From: Cyclobacteriaceae bacterium
GTDB taxonomy: Bacteria; Bacteroidota; Bacteroidia; Cytophagales; Cyclobacteriaceae
Assembly: GCA_013141055.1 (NCBI GenBank)
Contig: JABFRS010000001.1
Location: 2,166,567 to 2,230,566, forward strand
Direction of reading: 5' to 3'
DNA length: 64,000 nucleotides
Part shown: in pieces, positions 44,019 through 52,715 of the stretch
How positions within the stretch are numbered: position 1 is the stretch's first letter
Layout: each line of letters begins with the position of its first letter
Made by a program: the position numbers and the translations under genes
Notes under the pieces: generated by a model
Databases searched by the model: none
Seen by the model: the letters and a program-made list of their open reading frames with translations, nothing else
Told to the model about the DNA's origin: nothing

Positions 44019-45907
44019 CTATTTCGCTGTCTGGATTTGCCCAGGAATCAGAGGTTAGAATTGCCAATGAATATTTTTTAAAAGGCGACAAGGAAAAAGC
44101 TCTGGTGATGTATCAGGCTCTCTCAAAAAATGTTGAAAACATCCCGGCCATTCATGCCAACTACCTAAACCTTTTACTCGACCTTGGAAAATTCAAAGAG
44201 GCTGAGGACTATGTTGAAAGAGTGTTGAGAAAACAGGATGACCGCATCACATATCGTGTTGACCTGTTAATTGTATACGTGCGGTCAGGAGATCTTCCAA
44301 AGGCTGATAAATATTTTAAGGCGCTTGTAAAAAATTCTTTGCCAGATGTGTACAAAGCGAAATCCATTTCCGATTATCTCGCTGCGCACAATCTTCCGGA
44401 GTATGCAACTACTACTTTACTGGAGATCCGCCAGTCGCTTAACAATCCAGCGATCTTTACTCTCGAAATGGCTAACCTTTATCGAATGCAGGGGAAAAGG
44501 GATAATATGGTGGAGGAGTATCTCAATTATATCACTCAATCTCCAGCCAATATTAATTATGTAAAAAATCTTCTCCAGTTATTTCTGAATAAGCCGGACG
44601 AGCTTGAGTCGTTGGAAAGGATGTTGTATGATAAAGTTCAGAAATTTCCTGACTCGGAAGTTTATTCCGATTTGCTGATTTGGGTGAACCTTCAACAGAA
44701 AAATTTTTACGGTGCTTTCATTCAGGCAAGAGCTTATGATAAGCGATTCCGGAAGGAGGCTTCCAAGACATTGGAAATCGCACAGATCGCCTTGAATAAT
44801 AAAGACTATGAGAATGCTGACAAGAGTTTTTCATATGTCATCAAAGAATTTGCCAACACCGACAATTATCTACCCGCTCGGTTGGGTCTCATCCGTGCAC
44901 GGGAGGCTAAAGTGAAAAGAAAGTTTCCAGTTAACCGGGATTCTGTACGATATCTCACGAAAGAGTACCTGTCTTTTATTTCACGCTATCCTGACAATGG
45001 CAATAGTTATGAAGCCGCTGTCAACGAAGCTCTCCTTCACGCTTACTTTCTTGACGAAAAAGATTCTGCTATTTCGAAACTGACACTCATAGCCAACCAT
45101 CCCAGGGTACCCGCTTACCTTAAATCAAAAGCTAAACTTGAACTTGGCGATATCTATCTTCTTAAAGAGGAGCCATGGGAATCGACATTGCTGTATTCTC
45201 AGGTTGAAAAAAATCAAAGGGATGCACCGCTGGGATATGAAGCTAAGCTGAGAAATGCGAAGCTTTCATATTATAAAGGAGATTTCAGATTGGCTCAGGA
45301 GCATTTGGATATTCTGAAACAGGCGACGACACGGGAGATAGCAAATGATGCAATGGAATTGAGCATGCGCATTAAGGAAAATACAGCAATGGATTCTGTT
45401 GGCGTTTCCCTGAAAGAGTATGCCGCTATTGAATTGCTTCTGGTCCAAAATAAAACGGACGAGGCACTTTCACGCTTGCAGGCTTTTACAGGATTGACAA
45501 AAGTTAAAATATCAAAAAAGGAAGCCACCAATAGAAACATCAAATGGACACCTGATCAGGTTGCGAATGACTCCATACTGGTTGATGCCCCATCCATGGT
45601 TACAAGCTCCATCAAAGATGATGTGTATATGCTTGAAGCTAATTTGCGAATCAAGCGGGCAGAATTTGAGAAGGCAGTGGTATTACTGGAGAAAATTGAA
45701 ACAGAATTTCCAGAGGATATTCTGGCAGATGACGCTTCTTTTATGAAAGCAGATATCTATGAGCACTATTTAAAGAACAAAGAGAAGGCGATGGAAATCT
45801 ATAGGATCTTTCTGGACAAATACCCTGGTAGCGTTTATGCAGCGGAAGCCAGAAAAAGATTCCGTACGTTGCGTGGAGATTTTCAGGGTGATAAAATTGT
45901 TCCTTAA
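43940..45907 (+). CDS. Exported tetratricopeptide-repeat protein
   Basis: A 655-residue helical-repeat protein. The first 35 residues contain a hydrophobic segment (SLILSCVLWVTISLSG and FAQ) and read as a signal peptide with a long N-terminal part. TPR units run through most of the chain (ANEYFLKGDKEKALVMYQAL at about 40-58; KAVVLLEKIETEFPEDILAD near 570; KEKAMEIYRIFLDKYPGS at about 615). It presumably binds protein partners in the periplasm. The ATG at 43940 is the only start with a signal peptide, but it places the AT-rich tract within the gene; a later TTG near 44009 would lose the signal. Confidence 0.8.
   Translation: MHKDNYYYFLLFLKYKSLILSCVLWVTISLSGFAQESEVRIANEYFLKGDKEKALVMYQALSKNVENIPAIHANYLNLLLDLGKFKEAEDYVERVLRKQDDRITYRVDLLIVYVRSGDLPKADKYFKALVKNSLPDVYKAKSISDYLAAHNLPEYATTTLLEIRQSLNNPAIFTLEMANLYRMQGKRDNMVEEYLNYITQSPANINYVKNLLQLFLNKPDELESLERMLYDKVQKFPDSEVYSDLLIWVNLQQKNFYGAFIQARAYDKRFRKEASKTLEIAQIALNNKDYENADKSFSYVIKEFANTDNYLPARLGLIRAREAKVKRKFPVNRDSVRYLTKEYLSFISRYPDNGNSYEAAVNEALLHAYFLDEKDSAISKLTLIANHPRVPAYLKSKAKLELGDIYLLKEEPWESTLLYSQVEKNQRDAPLGYEAKLRNAKLSYYKGDFRLAQEHLDILKQATTREIANDAMELSMRIKENTAMDSVGVSLKEYAAIELLLVQNKTDEALSRLQAFTGLTKVKISKKEATNRNIKWTPDQVANDSILVDAPSMVTSSIKDDVYMLEANLRIKRAEFEKAVVLLEKIETEFPEDILADDASFMKADIYEHYLKNKEKAMEIYRIFLDKYPGSVYAAEARKRFRTLRGDFQGDKIVP
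43951..43998. other. AT-rich tract, possible DNA-unwinding element
   Basis: 48 bases with very few G or C, between the DnaA box at 43930 and the one at 44010. It lies inside the signal-peptide codons of the TPR gene, if that gene starts at 43940. Confidence 0.5.
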
Positions 45908-45933
45908 CAAAACGTATTCTCCCTTTCCCCTTT

Positions 45934-47379
45934 ATGTTCAAACGAATTTTTCTTCTCCTCACTGGCGCTTTACTGGTACTGATTGCAGTACTTCTTTTCA
46001 ACACCTTTCAATTCAAATCGAAACAACTGGATGTTGAAGCGGTTGCGGCACCGGAATTTTCCCCAACATCACTTCAGCATCTTCAGGAAGCCATTCGATA
46101 TAAAACCATCTCCTATGATGACCCAAAGCTGTTTGATTCAATACAGTTTTTGAATTTTCATAAATATCTCGAAGCAACATACCCAAAGGTGCATGCGAAC
46201 CTGACACATGAGACCGTAGCAGGCTATAGTCTTCTTTATAAGTGGAATGGTAGAAACGCATCTTTAAAACCAATCATTTTAATGGCGCATCAGGATGTTG
46301 TGCCCATTGAAGAAGCCACGCAGACGATGTGGTCCGTTGATCCTTTTGGAGGAGAGATGAAGGATGGTTTTGTCTGGGGACGCGGGACAGCAGATGATAA
46401 AATTAATGTCATTAGCATTTTTGAATCAGCTGAAAAGTTGTTGAGCGAGAATTTTCAACCGGAGCGAACAATATATTTTGCTTTCGGACACGATGAAGAA
46501 ACTGGTGGAAAGGGAGCGATTGCAACCGCAGCATTGCTAAAGTCCAGAAACATTACAGCAGATTTGATTCTTGATGAAGGTGGGATTGTTACAAAGGATA
46601 AAATTCCGGGCATGACAAAACCCGCCGCGCTTATTGGAACATCTGAAAAAGGATACTTATCACTTCAACTGACAGCAGAAAAAAACGGTGGTCACTCATC
46701 GATGCCAGAAGCGGAGACATCCATTGACATTTTATCAAAAGCGATTATTCGCTTGAGAGAAAATCCATTCGACCCAAGATTTTCTGAATCAACTCAGGGA
46801 TTTATGGAGCACATCGGACCAGAGATGCCATCTTTTCAAAAGATAATTTTTGCGAATCGCTGGTTATTTGAAGGAGTGATCATTGGAATTTATGAAAAGA
46901 CCGGTGGGGGAAATGCAATCGTGAGAACCACAGTAGCCCCAACAATTATTAATGCCGGAATGAAGGATAATGTTATTCCAACGATTTCAAAAGCAATCAT
47001 AAATTTTCGTTTGTTGCCTGGCGACAATTCCCAACAGGTAATCAATCGCGTGAAAACCACCATCAATGACGAAAGAATTAAAGTAGAAATACACGGAGGA
47101 TTTATTGGTGAGCCAACCGGCGTTACATCTGAGAACAGCTTTGCTTATAAAAAAGTCGATGAAATAACGAAGAGAACTTTTGCAAACACAATTACTACAC
47201 CTTTCCTGATGATAGGAGGAACAGACTCACGTCATTATGGAGAAGTTTCGGAAGGCATAATCAAGTTCAGTCCGATGACGGATCCTATTGGATTTCATGG
47301 TATAAATGAAAGAGTTAGCCTTGATGCTTATAAAACAACTCTTTGGTTCTATGAGCAACTGCTTCGTAACACCCAGTAA
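45934..47379 (+). CDS. M20-family metallopeptidase (carboxypeptidase S/PM20D1-like)
   Basis: A 481-residue zinc peptidase with one N-terminal membrane helix (about residues 3-24). The zinc-binding and catalytic residues are in MAHQDVVPIE (His), WGRGTADDK (Asp), GHDEETGG (Glu-Glu, catalytic and metal) and, C-terminally, TDSRHYGEVSEGIIKF (His). The family hydrolyses dipeptides or N-acyl amino acids. The PM20D1-like length and membrane anchor point to a periplasmic enzyme. It follows the TPR gene after 26 bases, perhaps on one transcript, and converges on the permease gene. Confidence 0.9.
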   Translation: MFKRIFLLLTGALLVLIAVLLFNTFQFKSKQLDVEAVAAPEFSPTSLQHLQEAIRYKTISYDDPKLFDSIQFLNFHKYLEATYPKVHANLTHETVAGYSLLYKWNGRNASLKPIILMAHQDVVPIEEATQTMWSVDPFGGEMKDGFVWGRGTADDKINVISIFESAEKLLSENFQPERTIYFAFGHDEETGGKGAIATAALLKSRNITADLILDEGGIVTKDKIPGMTKPAALIGTSEKGYLSLQLTAEKNGGHSSMPEAETSIDILSKAIIRLRENPFDPRFSESTQGFMEHIGPEMPSFQKIIFANRWLFEGVIIGIYEKTGGGNAIVRTTVAPTIINAGMKDNVIPTISKAIINFRLLPGDNSQQVINRVKTTINDERIKVEIHGGFIGEPTGVTSENSFAYKKVDEITKRTFANTITTPFLMIGGTDSRHYGEVSEGIIKFSPMTDPIGFHGINERVSLDAYKTTLWFYEQLLRNTQ

Positions 47380-47383
47380 AGTA

Positions 47384-50104
47384 TTATTCGCTCCGTAAGG
47401 ATTTTATTGGATCATTGGAGGCTGCCTTAAACGATTGGAAGCTCATGGTGAACCAGGCAATCAAAAAGGTAAACACTCCAGCAAGAAGATAAACAAAGAT
47501 TCCAATTTCTGCCTTGTAGGTATAATTCTTCAACCACCAATCCACACCGAACCAGGCGAGCGGCACAGCAAGCACGAAAGCAATGACAATAAGCTTTCCG
47601 AATTCTTTTGAAAGAAGAATGATAATGCTGCTGACGGAAGCACCCAAAACTTTTCTAATGCCTATTTCTTTAGTGCGCTGTTCAGCAGTAAAAGAAGTTA
47701 AAGCAAACAGTCCCAGGCTTGCGATCATAATTGCGAGCACCGCAAAAATTGAAAAGATATTTCCCAGGCGCTGCTCACTATCATACATCTTACCGAAGTC
47801 TTCATCGAGAAAGGAATATTGAAAAGGTTGTCCAGGAGCAAGTTGTTTCCAGATCTTTTCAATTGATTGAATGACTTCCCGGGAGTTGCTTCCATTAAAT
47901 CGGAGGCTTACAAATCCGTCACTTTTATCAAGGAACAAACCCATGCCGGAAATACTTTCTTTCATCGATGAGAAGTGAAAACTTTCGATGACGCCAATCA
48001 CAGTCCAGCTGATAATATTGTCAGGATTCGGTGATCCATTAGAGAGAACGGCAAAGGAACTTATTTTTTTTCCGACAGGATCTTCACCAAGACCTAACTT
48101 TTGAACGGCTTCTTCATTAAGGATCACAGCAGAAGAGTCGGACGGGAATTGTTCAGAAAAATCACGACCGGATTTAATCTTCATTTTAAAAGTTTTCACA
48201 TAATCGTGGTCCACATCCCAATTTTGAATCCCCACCAGATTATCAGAGCTCGGAGGATTTCCTTCCTTCCAAAACGAATTATTGTTGCGTGAGCTGTTTT
48301 CATTTGTAACAGGAAGGAAGCCGGAAATAGAAACGCTTTCGATAGAATTTATTTTGAGTGCTTCACTTTTAAACGTTTGTACTTTATTTGGACGAAGAGC
48401 ATACGCATCGTGCACAATCAATACCTGACTTTTGTCAAAGCCAAGTTTTTTGGTCTGTACGAAACTTAACTGACGATTAACAGTAATGGCGCCGACAATC
48501 AGGAAGATGGATATTACAAATTGAAAGACAACGAGACCGCTGCGGATAAAGCCACTCTTTGATCCTAACGCAACCTGTCCTTTTAAAACCTGAGCAGGTT
48601 TAAAAGCCGACAAGAAAAAAGACGGATAAACACCAGCAGCAACGCCAATCAATAATGCTGCTCCAAAGAGGATCAGATAAAAAGCCGGGCTTGAAAAAGG
48701 AATATGAAGTTCCTTTAAAGAAAGAGCGTTGAATACGGGAAGAAAAAAGAACGCAACACCAATGGCAAAGACGAATGAGAATAGAGTGATAAGGGTTGAC
48801 TCTGTTAGAAACTGCCAAACAAGATATGAACGTAAGGAACCCATAACTTTTCTGACACCAACTTCCTTTGCGCGATTGCCAGATCTGGCAGTCGACAAAT
48901 TCATAAAATTGATACAGGCGATTGTGAGAATGAAGAGAGCGATCGTGCCAAAGAGATAAACATATGTAATGCTTCCGTTTGGTTCGAACTCACCTTCCAG
49001 GTCTGAATGAAGATGGATATCCAGCAAAGGAGAAAGAGAAATTTCATACTTGTTACCTGCAGCTTTAAATTTTTCCATGGTGAAATCACCACCCAGAACT
49101 TTTGCGAGTTGTGGTTCAATATATTTTTTAAGGAATACAGGAAGTTTTGATTCCAGCTCTTTGCCGGATGCTCCTTCTTTCAGTAAAAGATATGTTGTGA
49201 AATTGTTGCTAAGAAAAACAGGTGATTGTGCTTCACGTGCTACGGGCCAATTACCAACCATGGCAAACAGAATATCAAAATGAAAATGAGATGCTTGCGG
49301 AATATTCTCATACACAGCCGTGATCTTAGCATTGTATTTATTATCCATGATCATAGACTGACCTAAAGCATCCTTCCCCGGAAAATATTTGTCGGCTATA
49401 CGTTTACTGATCGCGATGCTGGCAGGTTGAGTTAAAGCAGTTTTCGGATCACCCTGAAGTACCTTGACGGAAAAAACTTTGAAGAATGTGCTGTCAGTCC
49501 ACATTACATTATGCTCCTTTATATTTTCAACACCATCAGCTGCTCTCACAAGGTAAGATCCGTAAGAACGAAATCTGACGGTAGCTTCTATTTCAGGATA
49601 ATCCTGCTGAAGAGCATTGGCAACAGGAGCAGAACTGAATAGCATCTTGTGATTCTCACCACCAAACGTTATTTCATTCTTTACTCTGTAAATGCGATCG
49701 GCCTTTGTATTATAGGCATCATATCCAAGCTCATCTTTTATGAACAGCACGATGATAAGGCACGCAGCCACACCAACAGCCAATCCGGCAATATTGATGA
49801 AGGAATAAAATCCCTGTTTGCGCAAATTGCGAAATGCTATGGTTAAATAGTTGCGGATCATGATACGAGCAGTTGAATTTTCAGAATGTAAAGTTTGCTT
49901 TTGAATATTTGATAGCCCTCGATTGTTGCCAAAAGTTTTCAGCACAACCTGATAAGCGTCAATAAATTTTTTTCCATGCTCCATTTCGACTTCCACAGAC
50001 GAGCAGACATGATCAATAAGTTCTTCCTGAATACCGTCAGCGATGATGCCGCGATAATTCAGATCTTTAATGATATAATCAATATGGTCTTCCGTCAGCT
50101 TCAC
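47384..50104 (-). CDS. FtsX-type ABC transporter permease with N-terminal prefix domain
   Basis: A 906-residue protein of the MacB/FtsX superfamily with the fused double arrangement. Residues 1-75 form a soluble prefix (IDYIIKDLNYRGIIADGIQE and EELIDHVCSSVEVEME) seen in PadR-linked permeases of Cytophagales. Then come TM1, a MacB periplasmic domain, FtsX domain 1 (about 385-530), a second periplasmic domain and FtsX domain 2 (about 780-895). No ATPase is encoded nearby. The gene is preceded by, and overlaps, a padR regulator (ATGA). Such pairs probably respond to membrane stress or antimicrobials, which is inferred. Confidence 0.85.
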   Translation of the reverse strand: MKLTEDHIDYIIKDLNYRGIIADGIQEELIDHVCSSVEVEMEHGKKFIDAYQVVLKTFGNNRGLSNIQKQTLHSENSTARIMIRNYLTIAFRNLRKQGFYSFINIAGLAVGVAACLIIVLFIKDELGYDAYNTKADRIYRVKNEITFGGENHKMLFSSAPVANALQQDYPEIEATVRFRSYGSYLVRAADGVENIKEHNVMWTDSTFFKVFSVKVLQGDPKTALTQPASIAISKRIADKYFPGKDALGQSMIMDNKYNAKITAVYENIPQASHFHFDILFAMVGNWPVAREAQSPVFLSNNFTTYLLLKEGASGKELESKLPVFLKKYIEPQLAKVLGGDFTMEKFKAAGNKYEISLSPLLDIHLHSDLEGEFEPNGSITYVYLFGTIALFILTIACINFMNLSTARSGNRAKEVGVRKVMGSLRSYLVWQFLTESTLITLFSFVFAIGVAFFFLPVFNALSLKELHIPFSSPAFYLILFGAALLIGVAAGVYPSFFLSAFKPAQVLKGQVALGSKSGFIRSGLVVFQFVISIFLIVGAITVNRQLSFVQTKKLGFDKSQVLIVHDAYALRPNKVQTFKSEALKINSIESVSISGFLPVTNENSSRNNNSFWKEGNPPSSDNLVGIQNWDVDHDYVKTFKMKIKSGRDFSEQFPSDSSAVILNEEAVQKLGLGEDPVGKKISSFAVLSNGSPNPDNIISWTVIGVIESFHFSSMKESISGMGLFLDKSDGFVSLRFNGSNSREVIQSIEKIWKQLAPGQPFQYSFLDEDFGKMYDSEQRLGNIFSIFAVLAIMIASLGLFALTSFTAEQRTKEIGIRKVLGASVSSIIILLSKEFGKLIVIAFVLAVPLAWFGVDWWLKNYTYKAEIGIFVYLLAGVFTFLIAWFTMSFQSFKAASNDPIKSLRSE

Positions 50105-50460
50105 CCTAGTTGTACCTGAAGTACTTCCGACATGGTTTTAATGAATGATACAAAATCAGCAACACGATCTTTCGCAATGGTGCGACCCGAAGGAGTAAGC
50201 GTATAATATTTTCTAACGCGTTTCCCCATCATGACAACTTCTGTTTTAAGAAGACCTTCCGATTCAAGTTTGTGAAGGGTTGGATACAAAGCACCTTCTG
50301 TGAGGTGCAGTTTACTTTCGGAGAGTTCTTTTACACGTTGCGTTATTTCATAACCGTACATTTTGCCGTGGTCTTTAAGAACCTTCAGAACAATGGTTTG
50401 CAGTGTGCCTTTCAGCAGTTCAGGGGAATGGATCGTCTGATACATAAGAGAATTATGCAT
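50101..50460 (-). CDS. PadR-family transcriptional regulator
   Basis: A 119-residue winged-helix repressor. Key stretches are LLKGTLQTIVLKVLKDHG and MYGYEITQRV in the helix-turn-helix, and LTEGALYPTLHKLESEGLL in the wing, followed by KYYTLTPSGR. It should bind DNA near its own gene and repress the linked permease. The start is ATG at 50460; a Met five residues on is a possible alternative. Its stop overlaps the permease start by four bases. Confidence 0.92.
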   Translation of the reverse strand: MHNSLMYQTIHSPELLKGTLQTIVLKVLKDHGKMYGYEITQRVKELSESKLHLTEGALYPTLHKLESEGLLKTEVVMMGKRVRKYYTLTPSGRTIAKDRVADFVSFIKTMSEVLQVQLG

Positions 50461-50556
50461 ATAAGACGTAGGGATCAGTCAACGGGTTGCACCAGTGGAA
50501 TGATTTTTTCAGGCTCTTTGAGGAAAAACGTACCTTCACTCCAGTAATTCTTACCC

Positions 50557-51363
50557 ATGAAAGCTGTTTACGCGCTGATCACAGTTTTTTTAATCCTCAT
50601 TATTTTTTTCACACAGTGGTATCTGTGCACCGTTCGGGGATTTTGTGAAAGGGTAGCAATCCTGGAAATTCTCATGATGCTGATGTTTGCTTTTCTTATC
50701 GGATTTGCGGGCTCATGGCTCGTCAGCGAGAATATTTTTTTATCTATCAGAATGCAGGTTGGCAAATTGCTGAAAGATAAAAGCAAGCTCACGGAGAAAC
50801 TGCAGTTAATGGAAAGAGAGAATCAGTCGGCGCGAAAGCACCTGGCGGAATGGCAACAGGAGGCAGCGATGTTAGCGCAAGGCAAAAAAGCAACCGAGCC
50901 ATTGTTAGTAGAAGCCCAAACGCAGGTGAATACACTTCGTGAAGAATTGGAGCGATATCAGCGACGATATGAAAACCTTAAGCAGGAAACAGACTCCATA
51001 AGAGAAATTACTTCTCATTTGAAGAATGAACTGGCTGAGCAGAAGATGCGTGCAGAGAAATTGCAAAGCTCATTGCTGGAAAGTCCATCGGAAAAGAAGG
51101 GAGAGATAAAAAATCCTTTTCACTCAAGGTTTACGCCTTCAACAAAGCAGGCTAAAAGTGATCTGACACTGATCAGCGGAATTGGCCCCGCTATCCAGAA
51201 AAAACTGAATGAACTCGGAATTTATACTTTTCAGCAGCTTAGCGAGCTAACCCCAGAAATGATTGAAAGAATAACAGAGAAGATTAAATTTTTCCCTGAC
51301 AGGATTGGTCGTGACAATTGGATCGGACAAGCCGCAGCGTTGACGAGAGTTAAGAAAAGTTAA
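50557..51363 (+). CDS. Membrane-anchored coiled-coil protein with C-terminal helix-hairpin-helix
   Basis: A 268-residue protein with two N-terminal membrane helices (about residues 4-20 and 32-55), a coiled coil (about 70-180) and a C-terminal helix-hairpin-helix region, LISGIGPAIQKKLNELGIYT (about 205-224) followed by FQQLSELTPEMIERITEKI. Such tails resemble the HHH domains of DUF4332-type proteins and are common in Bacteroidota. The helix-hairpin-helix may bind DNA or protein; the membrane anchor makes a DNA role uncertain. The gene diverges from padR. Confidence 0.75.
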   Translation: MKAVYALITVFLILIIFFTQWYLCTVRGFCERVAILEILMMLMFAFLIGFAGSWLVSENIFLSIRMQVGKLLKDKSKLTEKLQLMERENQSARKHLAEWQQEAAMLAQGKKATEPLLVEAQTQVNTLREELERYQRRYENLKQETDSIREITSHLKNELAEQKMRAEKLQSSLLESPSEKKGEIKNPFHSRFTPSTKQAKSDLTLISGIGPAIQKKLNELGIYTFQQLSELTPEMIERITEKIKFFPDRIGRDNWIGQAAALTRVKKS

Positions 51364-51398
51364 GTGGAAATTATCTTTTAGGATTATATCTTAGATTC

Positions 51399-52088
51399 AT
51401 GATCAATCGCTTTCCTAATGACCGCGTAAACAATTTCAGTGATGCGATCTTCGCGATTGCCATAACATTACTGGTACTCGAGGTGAAAGTCCCTCCCACT
51501 GAGGATCTGCAGACGGTGGGAACCATAGGAATACTGAATCGCCTTATTCCAAGCTTCATTGGACTTCTGATCAGTTTTTTTGTTACTGCTTTATACTGGA
51601 GAGCTCACCTGACTCATGCCCAGTTTATCAAGACTTATGACAATTCTTTGTTGTGGCTCACGATCTGGCTCCTTCTCTTTGTCGTGATGCTCCCATTCTC
51701 TACAGGATTTTATTCAAAGAACTTTAATTACAATGGCCCATTCATCTTCTACTGTGTGAACATGATCCTCATTGGCCTGTTCAATTATCTGATCGTCCGG
51801 AATATTATTAAGAAAGACAAAGACCATGAGTTGATATCACCAATAATGGGCAAATGGTTTAAGTTCCGCGCCAGCATAGCTCCCATCATTTGGCTTCTCT
51901 CTATAGGAATGGTGTTCATCAATCCCAGTCTTGCACGCTGGACATTCTTCCTCATTTTCCTTGTTTTGATGATTGGGGACCGACGATTCAAGAAAAAGTC
52001 AAAGAAATTGGATGAAGCCAGAGCCCGTGAATTAGAGCTGGCAAAGGAGGCTGAATTGGCCACAATTGTCCAGTCACCCAGGGATTGA
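51399..52088 (+). CDS. TMEM175-like potassium channel protein
   Basis: A 229-residue six-helix membrane protein. The first helix carries RVNNFSDAIFAIAITLLVLE, the FSD hallmark of the DUF1211/TMEM175 family (bacterial tetrameric leak K+ channels). Further helices at about residues 45-65, 80-102, 115-130, 152-172 and 178-195 complete the set. The C-terminal tail is charged and helical. It follows the previous gene by 35 bases. Confidence 0.88.
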   Translation: MINRFPNDRVNNFSDAIFAIAITLLVLEVKVPPTEDLQTVGTIGILNRLIPSFIGLLISFFVTALYWRAHLTHAQFIKTYDNSLLWLTIWLLLFVVMLPFSTGFYSKNFNYNGPFIFYCVNMILIGLFNYLIVRNIIKKDKDHELISPIMGKWFKFRASIAPIIWLLSIGMVFINPSLARWTFFLIFLVLMIGDRRFKKKSKKLDEARARELELAKEAELATIVQSPRD

Positions 52089-52094
52089 TTTTCT

Positions 52095-52127
52095 AACCTG
52101 TTCCTAAAAACCCGCAGGAAATAGGTT
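52095..52127 (+). other. Imperfect hairpin downstream of the TMEM175-like gene
   Basis: Arms AACCT-G-TTCCT and AGGAA-AT-AGGTT with a ten-base loop and a small internal bulge. No T-run follows, so termination is doubtful. The rest of this 150-base gap holds TATATTCG at 52224-52231, a one-mismatch -7 box seven bases before the MarR gene. Confidence 0.3.
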
Positions 52128-52238
52128 TCCGCTGATAAAATTGAATACAGAACATTCTCTTAATAAAGGAATGCTGGAAAAATAATTTGGAAAAAATGCT
52201 CTGCATGCATAACAAATTATTTATATATTCGCTACCGT

Positions 52239-52700
52239 TTGAAAAGAGAGGAAACCATAGATTTTAATATCAAAGCCGCCTGGCATGCAATCGCCCGCAT
52301 GTACAATCAGCAAGCATTGAAGTATGGTGGAACGATGTCGGTTGGCTTCGCTTTATTAAACATTCACTCTGAAGAAGGAACCCCTGCTACGAAAATTGGT
52401 CCGATGATGGGTCTTGAGACCCGAAGCCTTACTCGACTTTTGAAGTCAATGGAAGAAAAAGGACTTATTTATCGCGAGGCAGACAAAAACGACAAGAGAT
52501 CTGTCAGGATCTTTATGACGAAGGCAGGAAAAAAGAACAAGGAAAAGGCTCGTGAAACAGTTTTAAGATTCAACGAGGCAATTCGCGAAGAGATATCAGG
52601 ACAGAAGCTTTCTGTTTTTTTTGAAGTAGTTCAATCCATCAATAAGACAATCGAACGAAATCAGATTTATCAAGGTGTTGCTCAAACGAACAACCAGTAA
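52239..52700 (+). CDS. MarR-family transcriptional regulator
   Basis: A 153-residue winged-helix regulator. The N-terminus MKREETIDFNIKAAWHAIAR is that of the MarR proteins in front of Bacteroidota fatty-acid operons. The recognition region is GLETRSLTRLLKSMEEKGL, and the wing holds DKNDKRSVRIFMTKAG. It probably senses acyl-CoA or a related ligand and controls the beta-oxidation genes that start 16 bases later. The TTG start at 52239 is chosen, since no ATG precedes the conserved region. Confidence 0.88.
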   Translation: MKREETIDFNIKAAWHAIARMYNQQALKYGGTMSVGFALLNIHSEEGTPATKIGPMMGLETRSLTRLLKSMEEKGLIYREADKNDKRSVRIFMTKAGKKNKEKARETVLRFNEAIREEISGQKLSVFFEVVQSINKTIERNQIYQGVAQTNNQ

Positions 52701-52715
52701 TTAATAATAAGAATT

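Noticed and set aside
49226-49245. CACGTG in the permease gene as a further parS site
   Set aside because: Flanking arms (GCTTCACGTGCTAC) do not match the parS consensus.
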